A stretch of DNA of 64,000 bases from Desulfovibrio sp. 86 (GTDB lineage Bacteria > Desulfobacterota > Desulfovibrionia > Desulfovibrionales > Desulfovibrionaceae): contig NZ_LR738849.1 of NCBI RefSeq assembly GCF_902702915.1, positions 1,984,001 to 2,048,000 of the forward strand, read 5' to 3'. Positions within the stretch are counted from its first letter, which is position 1. Each line of letters opens with the position of its first letter. Under the pieces are notes generated by a model, which did not search any database, was not told the DNA's origin, and saw only the letters and a program-made list of their open reading frames with translations. Of the stretch, positions 9,640-17,829 are shown piece by piece. A program made the position numbers and the translations under genes.

Positions 9640-10629
9640 ATGAAAAAATGCAGCATCCTTCTTCTTGCGGTAACCATGCTGGTTGCTTCGGCATTTTCAG
9701 CAATGGCGGCTGAAAAACTCATTGTCTATACTTCAATGAAGGAATCCATCATTGGGGCCCTCAAGGAAGGATTCACAAAAAAGCACCCTGACATCGCCAT
9801 GGACTATCAGTCAGCGGGCGCTGGCAAACTTATGGCCAAGGTGGCCACTGAGCGTCAGTCCGGCAAGATTATGGCCGACGTTATCTGGACAAGCGAAGTG
9901 CCGGACTTTTTTAACATGCGCGCCGAAGGGATTCTTGAAAAATACGAATCCCCCGAACTGAAATTCCTCATCAATCCCTTTTCCGATTACGACGGCACCT
10001 TTACGGCCGTCAGGCTTGGAACCCTCGGTATCGCCTACAATACCCGCTATGTGAAACAGGCCCCCACACAGTGGAGCGACGTCATCAAGCCCGAATACAA
10101 AAAGGCTTTTGGCATTGCCAATCCCGCCCTGTCCGGCACAGCCTACATGAGCATTCAACTGCTCGTGGACAAGTTCGGCTGGGAGTATATTGAAAAAATC
10201 AGCAAAAATGGCGGCCGGATAGGCAAGGGTTCCGGCCAGGTTGTGGACGATACCGCTTCTGGCGACCTTCTTGCCTGCATAGGCGTCGATTACATCGTCA
10301 ATGATAAAATCAAAAAAGGGGCAAGCCTTGCCCTGGCGTACCCCCCTGAAATGCTGGTAATTCCCAGCCCCGTGGCCATCTTCAAGGGCACGCCCAACTT
10401 TGAGGCCGCCAAGAAGTTTGTGGACTATCTTCTCTCCGAGGAAGGGCAGAAGATTTTGGCGGAGCAGGGCACATTGCCCGTGCGCAAGGGCATCACCCCG
10501 CCCAAGGAATATAACCTTCCCACCAGTGAAGAAGCCTTTGCGCGTGGCATCAAGATTGACTACCAGAAGGTGCTGACTGAAAAAGAAGCCAGCATTAAAA
10601 AATTCACCGATATAATGATGTCCAAATAG
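9640..10629 (+). CDS. Periplasmic binding protein of an Fe(III)/2-aminoethylphosphonate-type ABC importer
   Basis: Extracellular solute-binding protein family 1, 329 residues from the ATG at 9640, preceded by GGAG. It has a cleavable signal peptide (MKKCSILLLAV..., cleavage after AMA near residue 24). The mature start is EKLIVYTSMKE, followed by a DVIWTSEVPDF block typical of the FbpA/AfuA/PhnS2 group. The paired tyrosines that bind ferric iron in classical FbpA are not obvious; the equivalent region reads GVDYIVND. The family, the roughly 550-residue fused permease and the gene order fit both ferric-iron systems and the putative 2-aminoethylphosphonate importer (PhnS2/AepX type). A phosphonate substrate is attractive given the phn cluster in this window, but unproven. 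Confidence 0.75.
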   Translation: MKKCSILLLAVTMLVASAFSAMAAEKLIVYTSMKESIIGALKEGFTKKHPDIAMDYQSAGAGKLMAKVATERQSGKIMADVIWTSEVPDFFNMRAEGILEKYESPELKFLINPFSDYDGTFTAVRLGTLGIAYNTRYVKQAPTQWSDVIKPEYKKAFGIANPALSGTAYMSIQLLVDKFGWEYIEKISKNGGRIGKGSGQVVDDTASGDLLACIGVDYIVNDKIKKGASLALAYPPEMLVIPSPVAIFKGTPNFEAAKKFVDYLLSEEGQKILAEQGTLPVRKGITPPKEYNLPTSEEAFARGIKIDYQKVLTEKEASIKKFTDIMMSK

Positions 10630-10661
10630 CGCCAACACCGCAAACTGCAGGAGCTGTATAG

Positions 10662-10711
10662 GCCGCGTCGGCGTTGTAAAACAACGTCGGCGCGGCGCAG
10701 GCCTGTTTTTC
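10662..10711 (+). terminator. Intra-operon hairpin and T-run (attenuator)
   Basis: A 16-base stem (GCCGCGTCGGCGTTGT at 10662-10677 with 10681-10696) and a 3-base loop, followed ten bases later by TTTTT. Such structures after binding-protein genes commonly keep the binding protein more abundant than the transporter parts, which I infer here. Confidence 0.6.
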
Positions 10712-10768
10712 TTCAAAAAGTGATGGGGTTCAGCTTTTTTCAAAGTGTGGACACAAGCAGGGATCAGT

Positions 10769-11824
10769 ATGGCAGAAATAGTTCTTGATAATATTGCCAA
10801 ATCATATGGCGAACATGCGGTCTTGCAAAACCTTTCGCTCACCGTGAAGGATGGGGAGTGCTTTACTCTCATTGGCCCTTCCGGGTGCGGCAAAACGGTG
10901 CTTTTGCGCATTATCGCCGGATTCGAGTCGCTTGATCAGGGCAGCATGTCCATCGGTTCCGACGTTGTCGCCGATGCCGGCACGGGCGATTCTTTGCCTC
11001 CGGAGCGGCGCAGTCTTGGGGTTGTTTTTCAGGACTATGCCGTGTGGCCGCACATGACGGTACGCCAGAATGTCGGGTATCCCCTCAAGATTGCAAAACG
11101 TCCCCCGGCAGAAGCTGCCAGGCTGGTGCAAAAGAGCATTGATGACGTCAATCTTTCCGGCATGGAAGACCGCCTGCCCTCGCAACTGTCCGGTGGTCAG
11201 CAGCAGCGGGTGGCTTTGGCGCGCGCCCTGGTGGCGGAACCGACCCTGCTGCTTCTGGATGAGCCGCTCAACAACCTTGATGCGAATCTGCGCGAAGAAA
11301 TGCGCTTTGAAATCAAGCGACTGCAAAAAAACCTTGGCGTTACCATCCTTTATGTCACGCACGATCAGGAGATTGCCCTCGCCATTTCAGACCGGATGGC
11401 TGTTATGGATGAACACGGCGTCATCCGGCAAATAGGAACGCCGACGCAGCTTTTTTCCGAACCGGCCGATGACTTTGTGTTCTCCTTTCTTGGCATGAGC
11501 AATTTTTTGCACGTTCAGGCGGCAAACGGCGTGGTGCGCTTTCAGGGGTACGGTTTTACGATGCCTTCGGGGGCCGACCATGCCGGCCAGGGCCGTATAG
11601 GCTTTCGGCCGTCTGACGTTGTGTTGCGCCGCAGTGGCGAGGGCATCAAGGCTACCGTACATCGAGCCAGTTTTCTTGGAGCCATCACGGACTATCAGCT
11701 TGAGGTGGATGGCCAGCACGTGCGCACGGCAGTGGATACGCATCAAGCCCTGGCCAATGATTTGTTGCTCAAAGAGGGTGAGGAGTGCGTTTTTACCCTG
11801 CGGAATTTCCATTGGTTCAAGTAG
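10769..11824 (+). CDS. ABC importer ATPase (first of two)
   Basis: Energises uptake from the inner face of the cytoplasmic membrane. The 351-residue protein from the ATG at 10769 has Walker A GPSGCGKT near 36-43, signature LSGGQQQRV near 137-145, Walker B LLLLDEP near 160 and the switch histidine in VTHDQ. The C-terminal third is a TOBE-like regulatory region of the FbpC/PotA class. It lies 139 bp after the binding-protein gene and 93 bp before the permease. Its closest relative in the window is the second ATPase at 13639; the two share layout and a LREEMRFEIK block, suggesting an old tandem duplication. Confidence 0.9.
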   Translation: MAEIVLDNIAKSYGEHAVLQNLSLTVKDGECFTLIGPSGCGKTVLLRIIAGFESLDQGSMSIGSDVVADAGTGDSLPPERRSLGVVFQDYAVWPHMTVRQNVGYPLKIAKRPPAEAARLVQKSIDDVNLSGMEDRLPSQLSGGQQQRVALARALVAEPTLLLLDEPLNNLDANLREEMRFEIKRLQKNLGVTILYVTHDQEIALAISDRMAVMDEHGVIRQIGTPTQLFSEPADDFVFSFLGMSNFLHVQAANGVVRFQGYGFTMPSGADHAGQGRIGFRPSDVVLRRSGEGIKATVHRASFLGAITDYQLEVDGQHVRTAVDTHQALANDLLLKEGEECVFTLRNFHWFK

Positions 11825-11917
11825 CACTTCTGACTTTGCTTTCCACGTATCCCAATGTAAAGGCGTCAGCCCTGCCTGGTTACAATCTCCGGTGGTTACG
11901 GCGTAAACTTTTCGGGC

Positions 11918-13636
11918 ATGCTGCGCATCAAATCGGATAAAACTATGCAAGCAGTCAAACAACAGCGCACATTCGGCGTGGCGGAAATCATTCTGCTTTT
12001 GTCCATTGCCATCCTCCTGATCGTGGTTGTGGTGCCGGTAGCACTCATCTTTTTTAACGCCTTTTTTGTTGATGGCCAGTTCAACCTTGCTGACCTGGTC
12101 AAAACACTGAGCGAAGGCGAAACCTATCAGGCCTTGCTGAACTCGCTGTTCATCGCCAGTGGCGTGACCCTGTGCGCCACGGCTGTGGGCACCTTTTTCG
12201 CATGGCTCGTAACGCGAACGGACATTCCCTATAAAGGCTTTATGAAGGGCATGTTTCTTGTGCCCTTTATGCTGCCCTCATTTATCGGCGCTCTTGCCTG
12301 GAAGATGCTGCTTTCGCCCCGCGCTGGCTACATCAACCGCTTGTGGCGGGACGTCACCGGTGCAGAAGATGCCTTGTTCAATATCTTTTCTTTTGGCGGC
12401 ATTATCGCCATTGAAACAATGTATCTTTTCCCCTTTGTCTTTATTCAGGTCTGTGGCGCACTGGAACGCATGGACCCCACGCTGGAAGAATCCGCACGGA
12501 TTTCCGGGGCCGGGCTCTTTACCATTACCCGCAAAATAACGCTGCCCCTGGTGATGCCCAGCATCCTTTCCGGCGCATTGCTGATCATGCTGTATTCCAT
12601 GGCGCATTTTGGCACGGTGGCTGTTCTTGGGATTGAAGTGGGCATCTACAATATCCCGACGCTGATCTATGAGCGCATTCACCAGAGCGCGGGCAGCTTT
12701 GATTCCATCCGCACAGGGACGGTGCTGGCATCGGTTCTTGTCGTCACGGCGGCGCTCATTATCTGGTTGCAGCGGAAAATTCTTGGCTCAGGCAAATACC
12801 AGATCATTGCAGGCAAGAGTTTTCGCCCCATGGAGCTTAAGCTGCGGGGCCTGCGCACGCCGCTGTTTGTTTTTTGCCTGCTCTATATCGGGCTGACCAT
12901 CGTGCTGCCCACAGTGACCATCTTTCTGGTTGGCGGGCTCAAAACCTACGGAATCCCCATTACATGGGAGAATCTGTCGCTGGATAACTACAAGTACGTT
13001 CTTTTTGAATGGGACCAGACCCAGCAGGCCATCAAAAACAGTATCGGCCTTGGCCTTGGCGCGGCAACCATAACCATGTTTTCTGGCGTGATGATTTCTT
13101 ATGTCATCGTCAAGATGAAGGTGCGGGGCAAGGGGATTCTGGAATTCCTCGGGATGCTGCCGTTTTCGGTGCCTGGCTCGGTTATCGCGCTTGGCGTTAT
13201 CCTGGCCTGGAGCGGGCGTTTTGGCATCAACCTTTACAACACGATCTGGATTATCCTCATCGCCTACATCGCCAGATATATGGCCTTCTCGCTCAAGGCA
13301 AACTCCGCAGCCCTGGAGCAGGTGCACGATTCTCTGGTAGAGGCGGCGCGGGCTTGCGGGGCATCCATGTGGCAGGCATTGCGTGATATTGTGCTTCCTC
13401 TGGTTCGTCCCGGCATGGTGGCTGCGTTCTTTCTTATCTTTCTGCCAGCGCTGCGTGAACTGACGGTTTCCGTCATGCTGTACGGCACAACCAGCAGAAC
13501 CATAGGCGTGGCCATCTACACGCTCAACGAAGATGGCGAAACCGTCACTTCCGCGGCGCTGGCTGGCATCGCCCTGATTTTGATAGTGACCGGGCAAACG
13601 ATTATCAACCACTTTGCCAAAACCAAGCAGGCCTGA
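11918..13636 (+). CDS. Fused double-domain ABC importer permease (FbpB/AepW-like)
   Basis: Inner-membrane channel made of two fused permease domains, 572 residues (563 if the ATG at 11945 is used). Each half contains an EAA motif where the ATPase docks: EESARISGAG near 191-200 and VEAARACGAS near 476-485. About a dozen hydrophobic segments are visible. A single fused permease of this length matches ferric-iron FbpB and the putative aminoethylphosphonate permeases. It overlaps neither ATPase gene; the second ATPase starts two bases after its stop. Confidence 0.9.
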   Translation: MLRIKSDKTMQAVKQQRTFGVAEIILLLSIAILLIVVVVPVALIFFNAFFVDGQFNLADLVKTLSEGETYQALLNSLFIASGVTLCATAVGTFFAWLVTRTDIPYKGFMKGMFLVPFMLPSFIGALAWKMLLSPRAGYINRLWRDVTGAEDALFNIFSFGGIIAIETMYLFPFVFIQVCGALERMDPTLEESARISGAGLFTITRKITLPLVMPSILSGALLIMLYSMAHFGTVAVLGIEVGIYNIPTLIYERIHQSAGSFDSIRTGTVLASVLVVTAALIIWLQRKILGSGKYQIIAGKSFRPMELKLRGLRTPLFVFCLLYIGLTIVLPTVTIFLVGGLKTYGIPITWENLSLDNYKYVLFEWDQTQQAIKNSIGLGLGAATITMFSGVMISYVIVKMKVRGKGILEFLGMLPFSVPGSVIALGVILAWSGRFGINLYNTIWIILIAYIARYMAFSLKANSAALEQVHDSLVEAARACGASMWQALRDIVLPLVRPGMVAAFFLIFLPALRELTVSVMLYGTTSRTIGVAIYTLNEDGETVTSAALAGIALILIVTGQTIINHFAKTKQA

Positions 13637-13638
13637 TC

Positions 13639-14697
13639 ATGTCAGTAACTCTTACAAACGTAACCAAGTATTTTGGCAAGGTTAAAGCTGTTTCATCTCT
13701 CAATTTCAAGATTGGCGATGGAGAATGCTTTTCTATGCTTGGGCCTTCGGGCTGCGGAAAAACAACCACATTGCGCATGGTCGCGGGCTTTGAAGACCTT
13801 GATGAGGGTGAGATCAGCGTCAATGACGTGCTGTTGTCCTCGAGCAAGAAGAAATATTATCTCCCGCCCGAAAAACGTAATTTCGGGATGGTTTTTCAGG
13901 CATTTGCCGTGTGGCCACATATGAGTGTCTTTGAAAACGTGGCCTTTCCCTTGCGCATCAAGAAGATCAGTTCGCACGAAATTGCCAAGCGAACCACGCA
14001 GGCCCTGGAGCACACAAGCCTGCTTGATGTTGCCTCCAAAAGCCCTGCGGATCTTTCTGGCGGCGGCAAGCAGCGTGTTGCCCTAGCGCGGGCTTTGGCC
14101 ATCAATCCTTCGGTCATGCTGCTGGACGAGCCCCTTTCGAGTCTTGACCCCCACCTGCGCGAAGAGATGCGCTTTGAGATAAAGGAGCTGCAAAAAATTT
14201 ACGGCTTCTCCATCATGTATGTGACGCATGACCAGTCGGAAGCCATGGCCCTTTCAGACCGTATCCTGATTATGAAAAATGGTGTGGTACAGCAGATAGC
14301 CTCGCCACTTGAAGTGTACACAAAACCGGCAAACCGCTTTGTGTTCAGCTTTATTGGTCTTTCAAATTTCACCAACATGAATGTGACTGAAAACGCCATG
14401 GTCTTGGACGGCATAGCTGTTCCCTTTGCTGAAGGGCACGCGCCGTCGAGTGAAATCATACGTGCAGGACAGGGTACAGTGGCCAGCCGCCCCAATGAAA
14501 TAGACTTTACAGACCACGGCGGGATTCCCGGAACAGTGATTCGGCGCACCTTTTTGGGGGAAGTCATCGACTATCAGATTGTGGTCGGCGATCAGGAAGT
14601 GCGCGTGCAGAAGGGGCGTTACGCCAGCGGGCCGCAAGAGGGCGAGACCTGCCATCTACGCTTTCTTAACCCGCTGTGGTTCCCTTTGGAAAAATAG
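13639..14697 (+). CDS. ABC importer ATPase (second of two)
   Basis: 352 residues with Walker A GPSGCGKT near 35-42, a slightly divergent signature LSGGGKQRV, Walker B VMLLDEP and VTHDQSEAMA. The C-terminal TOBE-like region differs from that of the first ATPase. Starting two bases after the permease stop, it is translationally coupled. Two different ATPases for one fused permease suggest a heterodimer, or duplication with divergence; most related importers use one ATPase gene as a homodimer. Confidence 0.9.
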   Translation: MSVTLTNVTKYFGKVKAVSSLNFKIGDGECFSMLGPSGCGKTTTLRMVAGFEDLDEGEISVNDVLLSSSKKKYYLPPEKRNFGMVFQAFAVWPHMSVFENVAFPLRIKKISSHEIAKRTTQALEHTSLLDVASKSPADLSGGGKQRVALARALAINPSVMLLDEPLSSLDPHLREEMRFEIKELQKIYGFSIMYVTHDQSEAMALSDRILIMKNGVVQQIASPLEVYTKPANRFVFSFIGLSNFTNMNVTENAMVLDGIAVPFAEGHAPSSEIIRAGQGTVASRPNEIDFTDHGGIPGTVIRRTFLGEVIDYQIVVGDQEVRVQKGRYASGPQEGETCHLRFLNPLWFPLEK

Positions 14698-14873
14698 CCT
14701 GATTTGTCCGTCGGGATGGAAAAAACCGGGCAAAAGAGCCTGTCTGGCAAAAGAACCGTTTTGGCAATAGAAGAGCCAAAATGGAGACGCGGCCAGGCAA
14801 ATCCTGTCAGACAAATTTAGCTGACACATTCTGGCAGACTCTGAATCACCACAGGTTGTTTGTGAACCTGTTC

Positions 14874-14902
14874 AAGGCCGCACTACGCGGCCTTTATTTT
14901 TT
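14874..14902. terminator. Bidirectional terminator between the ABC operon and benE
   Basis: Stem AAGGCCGC at 14874-14881 with 14887-14894 and a 5-base loop. It is followed by TATTTTTT on the plus strand and by less regular sequence on the minus strand. It ends the importer operon, and its right arm touches the stop codon of the converging benE-like gene. Confidence 0.75.
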
Positions 14903-16054
14903 CAGGACAACATAGGCGAGGGCGCCGAAGGCCAGGCCCCAGAAGGGTGCGCCCAGGCCAAGAAATTCCATGCCGGACGCTGTCGCCAGAAAGGCGATGA
15001 TTCCCGCGTCCATGTTGTCGCTGTCCTTGAAGACGCCGTAAAGCCCCGTTGCAAACGCGCTCATGAGGGCAAGGCCAGCCAGAACGGCGATGAACACGGC
15101 GGGCAGCGCCGCGAAAAGCGACGTCAGCGCCGTGCCGGACAAGCCCACAAGTATGTAGAGGCCGCCGCAGACCATGCCCGCAATATAGCGGCGCGCGGGG
15201 TCTTCGTGCGACTCTTTCCCCGTGCAGATGGCGGCGGTGAGGGACGAAAGGTTGATGGCGTGGGAGCCAAAGGGTGCCAGCAGCAGGGACGTGATGCCCG
15301 TCACGGTCATGATGCCGTTGGAAACCACCGGATAACCCGAGGCATGCAGCACGGCCATGCCCGATATATACTGGCCTGTCAGCGTTACCAGGGCCAGCGG
15401 CAGCCCTATGCTGACGATGACGGCAACTGACCACTCCGGCGCGGTGAACACGGGCTTTGCCAGGGCAAAGTGCACAGTGTCCACGTGCAGCATTCCTGTC
15501 AGGGCGGCGACGATTGTGCCGCACACCAGAACTGCGGCAATGGCATATCGGGGGCATACTCTGCGGAACAGCATGAAACAGAGCAGCATGGACAGGCCAA
15601 GCAGCGGCGACGCCGCAACCGACGTGAAGACCTTTGCCCCGAAGCTGAACAGGATTCCGGCGAACATGCCCGAACTGACGGCAATGGGTATGCGCCGCAT
15701 GATGACGTCCAGGGAGCCTGTCAGGCCGATGACGGTGATGATGACGGCGCTGGCGATGTACGCGCCCACGGCCTGCGCAAAGGGCACGCCCGGCAGCATG
15801 GTGATGAGCAGGGCCGCGCCCGGGGTTGACCAGGCCGTGATGACGGGTATGCGCATCCTCCAGCTGAGCAGCAGACCTGAAAGGCCGCTGCCGATGGACA
15901 CAGCCCATATCCATGATGTGGTCAGTTCGTCGGAAAGCCCCGCTAGCCTGGCCGCCTGAAAAATAAGCACAGCCGAACCCGCGTAGGACACGATAACCGC
16001 CAGCATGCCCGCCACGGCAGCAGTGGTGGAAAAGTCCCTGTATGATCGTCTCAT
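14894..16054 (-). CDS. benE: BenE-family (benzoate/H+ symporter-like) membrane transporter
   Basis: Inner-membrane secondary transporter of 386 residues with about 12 hydrophobic segments. It matches the BenE family in length and in conserved blocks such as the segment around ITAWSTPGAALL near 67-78 and FGSHAINLSSLTAAICTG near 255-272. The ATG at 16054 is preceded by GGGAG at a good distance; the upstream reading to 16315 runs through tandem repeats and is rejected. Nothing in the neighbourhood degrades aromatics, so the substrate is uncertain; the family also occurs without benzoate pathways. It stands alone and converges on the ABC operon. Confidence 0.85.
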   Translation of the reverse strand: MRRSYRDFSTTAAVAGMLAVIVSYAGSAVLIFQAARLAGLSDELTTSWIWAVSIGSGLSGLLLSWRMRIPVITAWSTPGAALLITMLPGVPFAQAVGAYIASAVIITVIGLTGSLDVIMRRIPIAVSSGMFAGILFSFGAKVFTSVAASPLLGLSMLLCFMLFRRVCPRYAIAAVLVCGTIVAALTGMLHVDTVHFALAKPVFTAPEWSVAVIVSIGLPLALVTLTGQYISGMAVLHASGYPVVSNGIMTVTGITSLLLAPFGSHAINLSSLTAAICTGKESHEDPARRYIAGMVCGGLYILVGLSGTALTSLFAALPAVFIAVLAGLALMSAFATGLYGVFKDSDNMDAGIIAFLATASGMEFLGLGAPFWGLAFGALAYVVLKK

Positions 16055-16266
16055 CTCTGGTTCTCCCGGCGCGGGCTGATGCCTGCATGGTGAGCGCATT
16101 TTGGGTGTGTAAATCGGGTCTGTAAATATGCGCTTGTGGGGGCGCTGTCCAGAAAGCCTGATGGCAGATATTTTTTCAGGAATACTTTGCGGGGGAGTGG
16201 GAATGCTTGTGGAGGGAATGCTTGTGGAGGGGATGCATGTGGGAGGATGCATGTGGAGCATGCTTT
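16055..16266 (-). repeat. 15-bp tandem repeat upstream of benE
   Basis: Four 15-bp units at 16200-16259 of the type GGAATGCTTGTGGAG and GGATGCATGTGGGAG lie in the benE upstream region, directly next to the hairpin element at 16267. The rest of the interval holds only the benE ribosome site. The repeat number could vary between strains. Confidence 0.8.
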
Positions 16267-16330
16267 GTGGGGGAGGGACCCTTTTGAAAAAGGGTCTCCT
16301 CCCCCACGCCCCCACCCCCTAAAACTTTTA
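16267..16330 (+). repeat. GTGGGGGAGG hairpin repeat, copy 1
   Basis: A near-perfect 19-base hairpin (GTGGGGGAGGGACCCTTTT at 16267-16285 with the complement ending at 16307, one bulged base) is followed by a conserved tail GCCCCCACCCCCTAAAAC. The same hairpin and tail recur inverted at 26686-26752 and, split by an insertion, at 39568-39976. The interval from here to the ackA terminator holds no gene. Confidence 0.85.
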
Positions 16331-16448
16331 TTATAGTATCAGAAGAGGCACATGCGCCGCGCGTCGTTGCCTTCTGCGCGGTATCGGGGAGTGAACCGCT
16401 CCATGTTGGACAGATGCGGCGCGGCCCGCCCCTGGCGGCGTATCCGGC

Positions 16449-16479
16449 AAAAAAAGGCCGCCCTTTTCAGGGCGGCCTT
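16449..16479 (-). terminator. Intrinsic terminator of the pta-ackA transcript
   Basis: Perfect 10-bp stem AAGGCCGCCC/GGGCGGCCTT with a 6-base loop, followed on the minus strand by seven T residues. It lies 70 bases downstream of the ackA stop. Confidence 0.92.
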
Positions 16480-16548
16480 CAATATATGGCGACCGGAGCG
16501 CTTCAGATGTCTGCTCCGGCACAGCGGGACGCTGCGGCGGCGTGGAAA

Positions 16549-17760
16549 TTATTTTTCCAGCACTTCCACAGTGGCCATGGCGATTTGCAGTTCTTCGTTG
16601 GTGGGGATGATGAGCACGGGCACGGCGCTGTCCGGCGTGGAGATGGTGCGCGCGCCGGGTTTGCGGGTGTTGTTTTCCTTGGCGTCGATCTTGATGCCCA
16701 TGTGTTCGAGACCGGCGCACACGTCGGCGCGCACGATGTTGTCATTTTCGCCGATGCCGGCGGTAAAGACCAGGGCGTCCACCTTGCCGTCGAGCAGGAA
16801 GTAGTAGGAACCAAGGATCTTCTTGATGCTGCGCGTCAGCATGTGCAGGGCCAGGGCGGCGCGCTCGTTGCCCTTGTCCACTTCGGCGTGCACGTCGCGC
16901 ATGTCGGTGAAGCCGCACAGGCCCAGCAGGCCGGACTTCTTGTTCATGAGCGTGTCCATCTGCTCGGAGGTAAGGCCTTTCTTTTCCATCACAAAAGGCA
17001 CAATGGCAGGGTCAATGCTGCCGCAGCGCGTGCCCATGATGAGGCCTTCCAGAGGGGTAAGACCCATGCTGGTGTCGAAGCACTTGCCGTTTTTCACGCA
17101 GCTCATGGACGAACCGTTGCCAAGATGCATGGTGATGGAGCGCAGTTCATTGAGGGGCTTGCCAAGATACTTGGCCGTCGCGCCAGCGATATACTTGTGC
17201 GACGTGCCGTGGAAGCCGTAGCGGCGGATGCGCAGGTCTTCATACAGCTCGTAGGGCAGAGCGTACATGAAGGCTTCCTTGGGCATGCCCATGCCGAACT
17301 CGGTGTCGAACACGCCCACATTGGGCACGCCGGGAAAGAGCTTTTCAGCGACTTCGATGCCCATGAGGTTGGCGGGGTTGTGCAGGGGGCCAAGCACCGC
17401 GCATTCGCGCACGATTTCTTTCACGCGCTCGTCCACAAGCACGGGGTCGCTGACGGCTTCGCCGCCGTGCAGCACACGGTGGCCGATGCCGGCGATCTCG
17501 CTCTTGTCCTTGATAACGCCTTTTTCAGCGTCGGTAAGGAGGGAGATGACCAGTTCCATGGCCTGCACGTGGGTGGGAAAATGCGCCGTGCGGACAATCT
17601 TTTCTTCCTTGTCCGTGTCAGGGGCGATCTTGTGGGTCAGGCGGCCTTCGTCCTGTCCGATGCGTTCGGCAAGACCGGAGCAGAGGACGGCGTGGGTATC
17701 CATTTCCAGCAGTTGGTACTTGCAGGACGAGGAGCCCGCGTTGATGACCAGAATTTTCAT
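16549..17760 (-). CDS. ackA: Acetate kinase
   Basis: Converts acetyl phosphate and ADP to acetate and ATP in the cytoplasm, the substrate-level phosphorylation step of pyruvate oxidation. The 403 residues match the family length. The N-terminal VINAGSSSCKY, a FHGTSHKY block near 178-185 (phosphate/active-site region), GNGSS near 209 and TAGIGEN near 325 are all present. The ATG at 17760 follows GGAAG. It lies 69 bp after pta on the same strand with a terminator behind it, forming a pta-ackA unit. Confidence 0.98.
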   Translation of the reverse strand: MKILVINAGSSSCKYQLLEMDTHAVLCSGLAERIGQDEGRLTHKIAPDTDKEEKIVRTAHFPTHVQAMELVISLLTDAEKGVIKDKSEIAGIGHRVLHGGEAVSDPVLVDERVKEIVRECAVLGPLHNPANLMGIEVAEKLFPGVPNVGVFDTEFGMGMPKEAFMYALPYELYEDLRIRRYGFHGTSHKYIAGATAKYLGKPLNELRSITMHLGNGSSMSCVKNGKCFDTSMGLTPLEGLIMGTRCGSIDPAIVPFVMEKKGLTSEQMDTLMNKKSGLLGLCGFTDMRDVHAEVDKGNERAALALHMLTRSIKKILGSYYFLLDGKVDALVFTAGIGENDNIVRADVCAGLEHMGIKIDAKENNTRKPGARTISTPDSAVPVLIIPTNEELQIAMATVEVLEK

Positions 17761-17829
17761 GTGTCTTCCTTTTCTTGTTGGCAGCGCCAGGGGCGGACGG
17801 CCCACCCCCGGCAGTAACACGGTTGGCGG

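Noticed and set aside
16200..16259. Coding extension of benE through tandem repeats
   Set aside because: The repeats encode a Pro/Ser-rich stretch unlike the family and lie upstream of a well-placed GGGAG and ATG.
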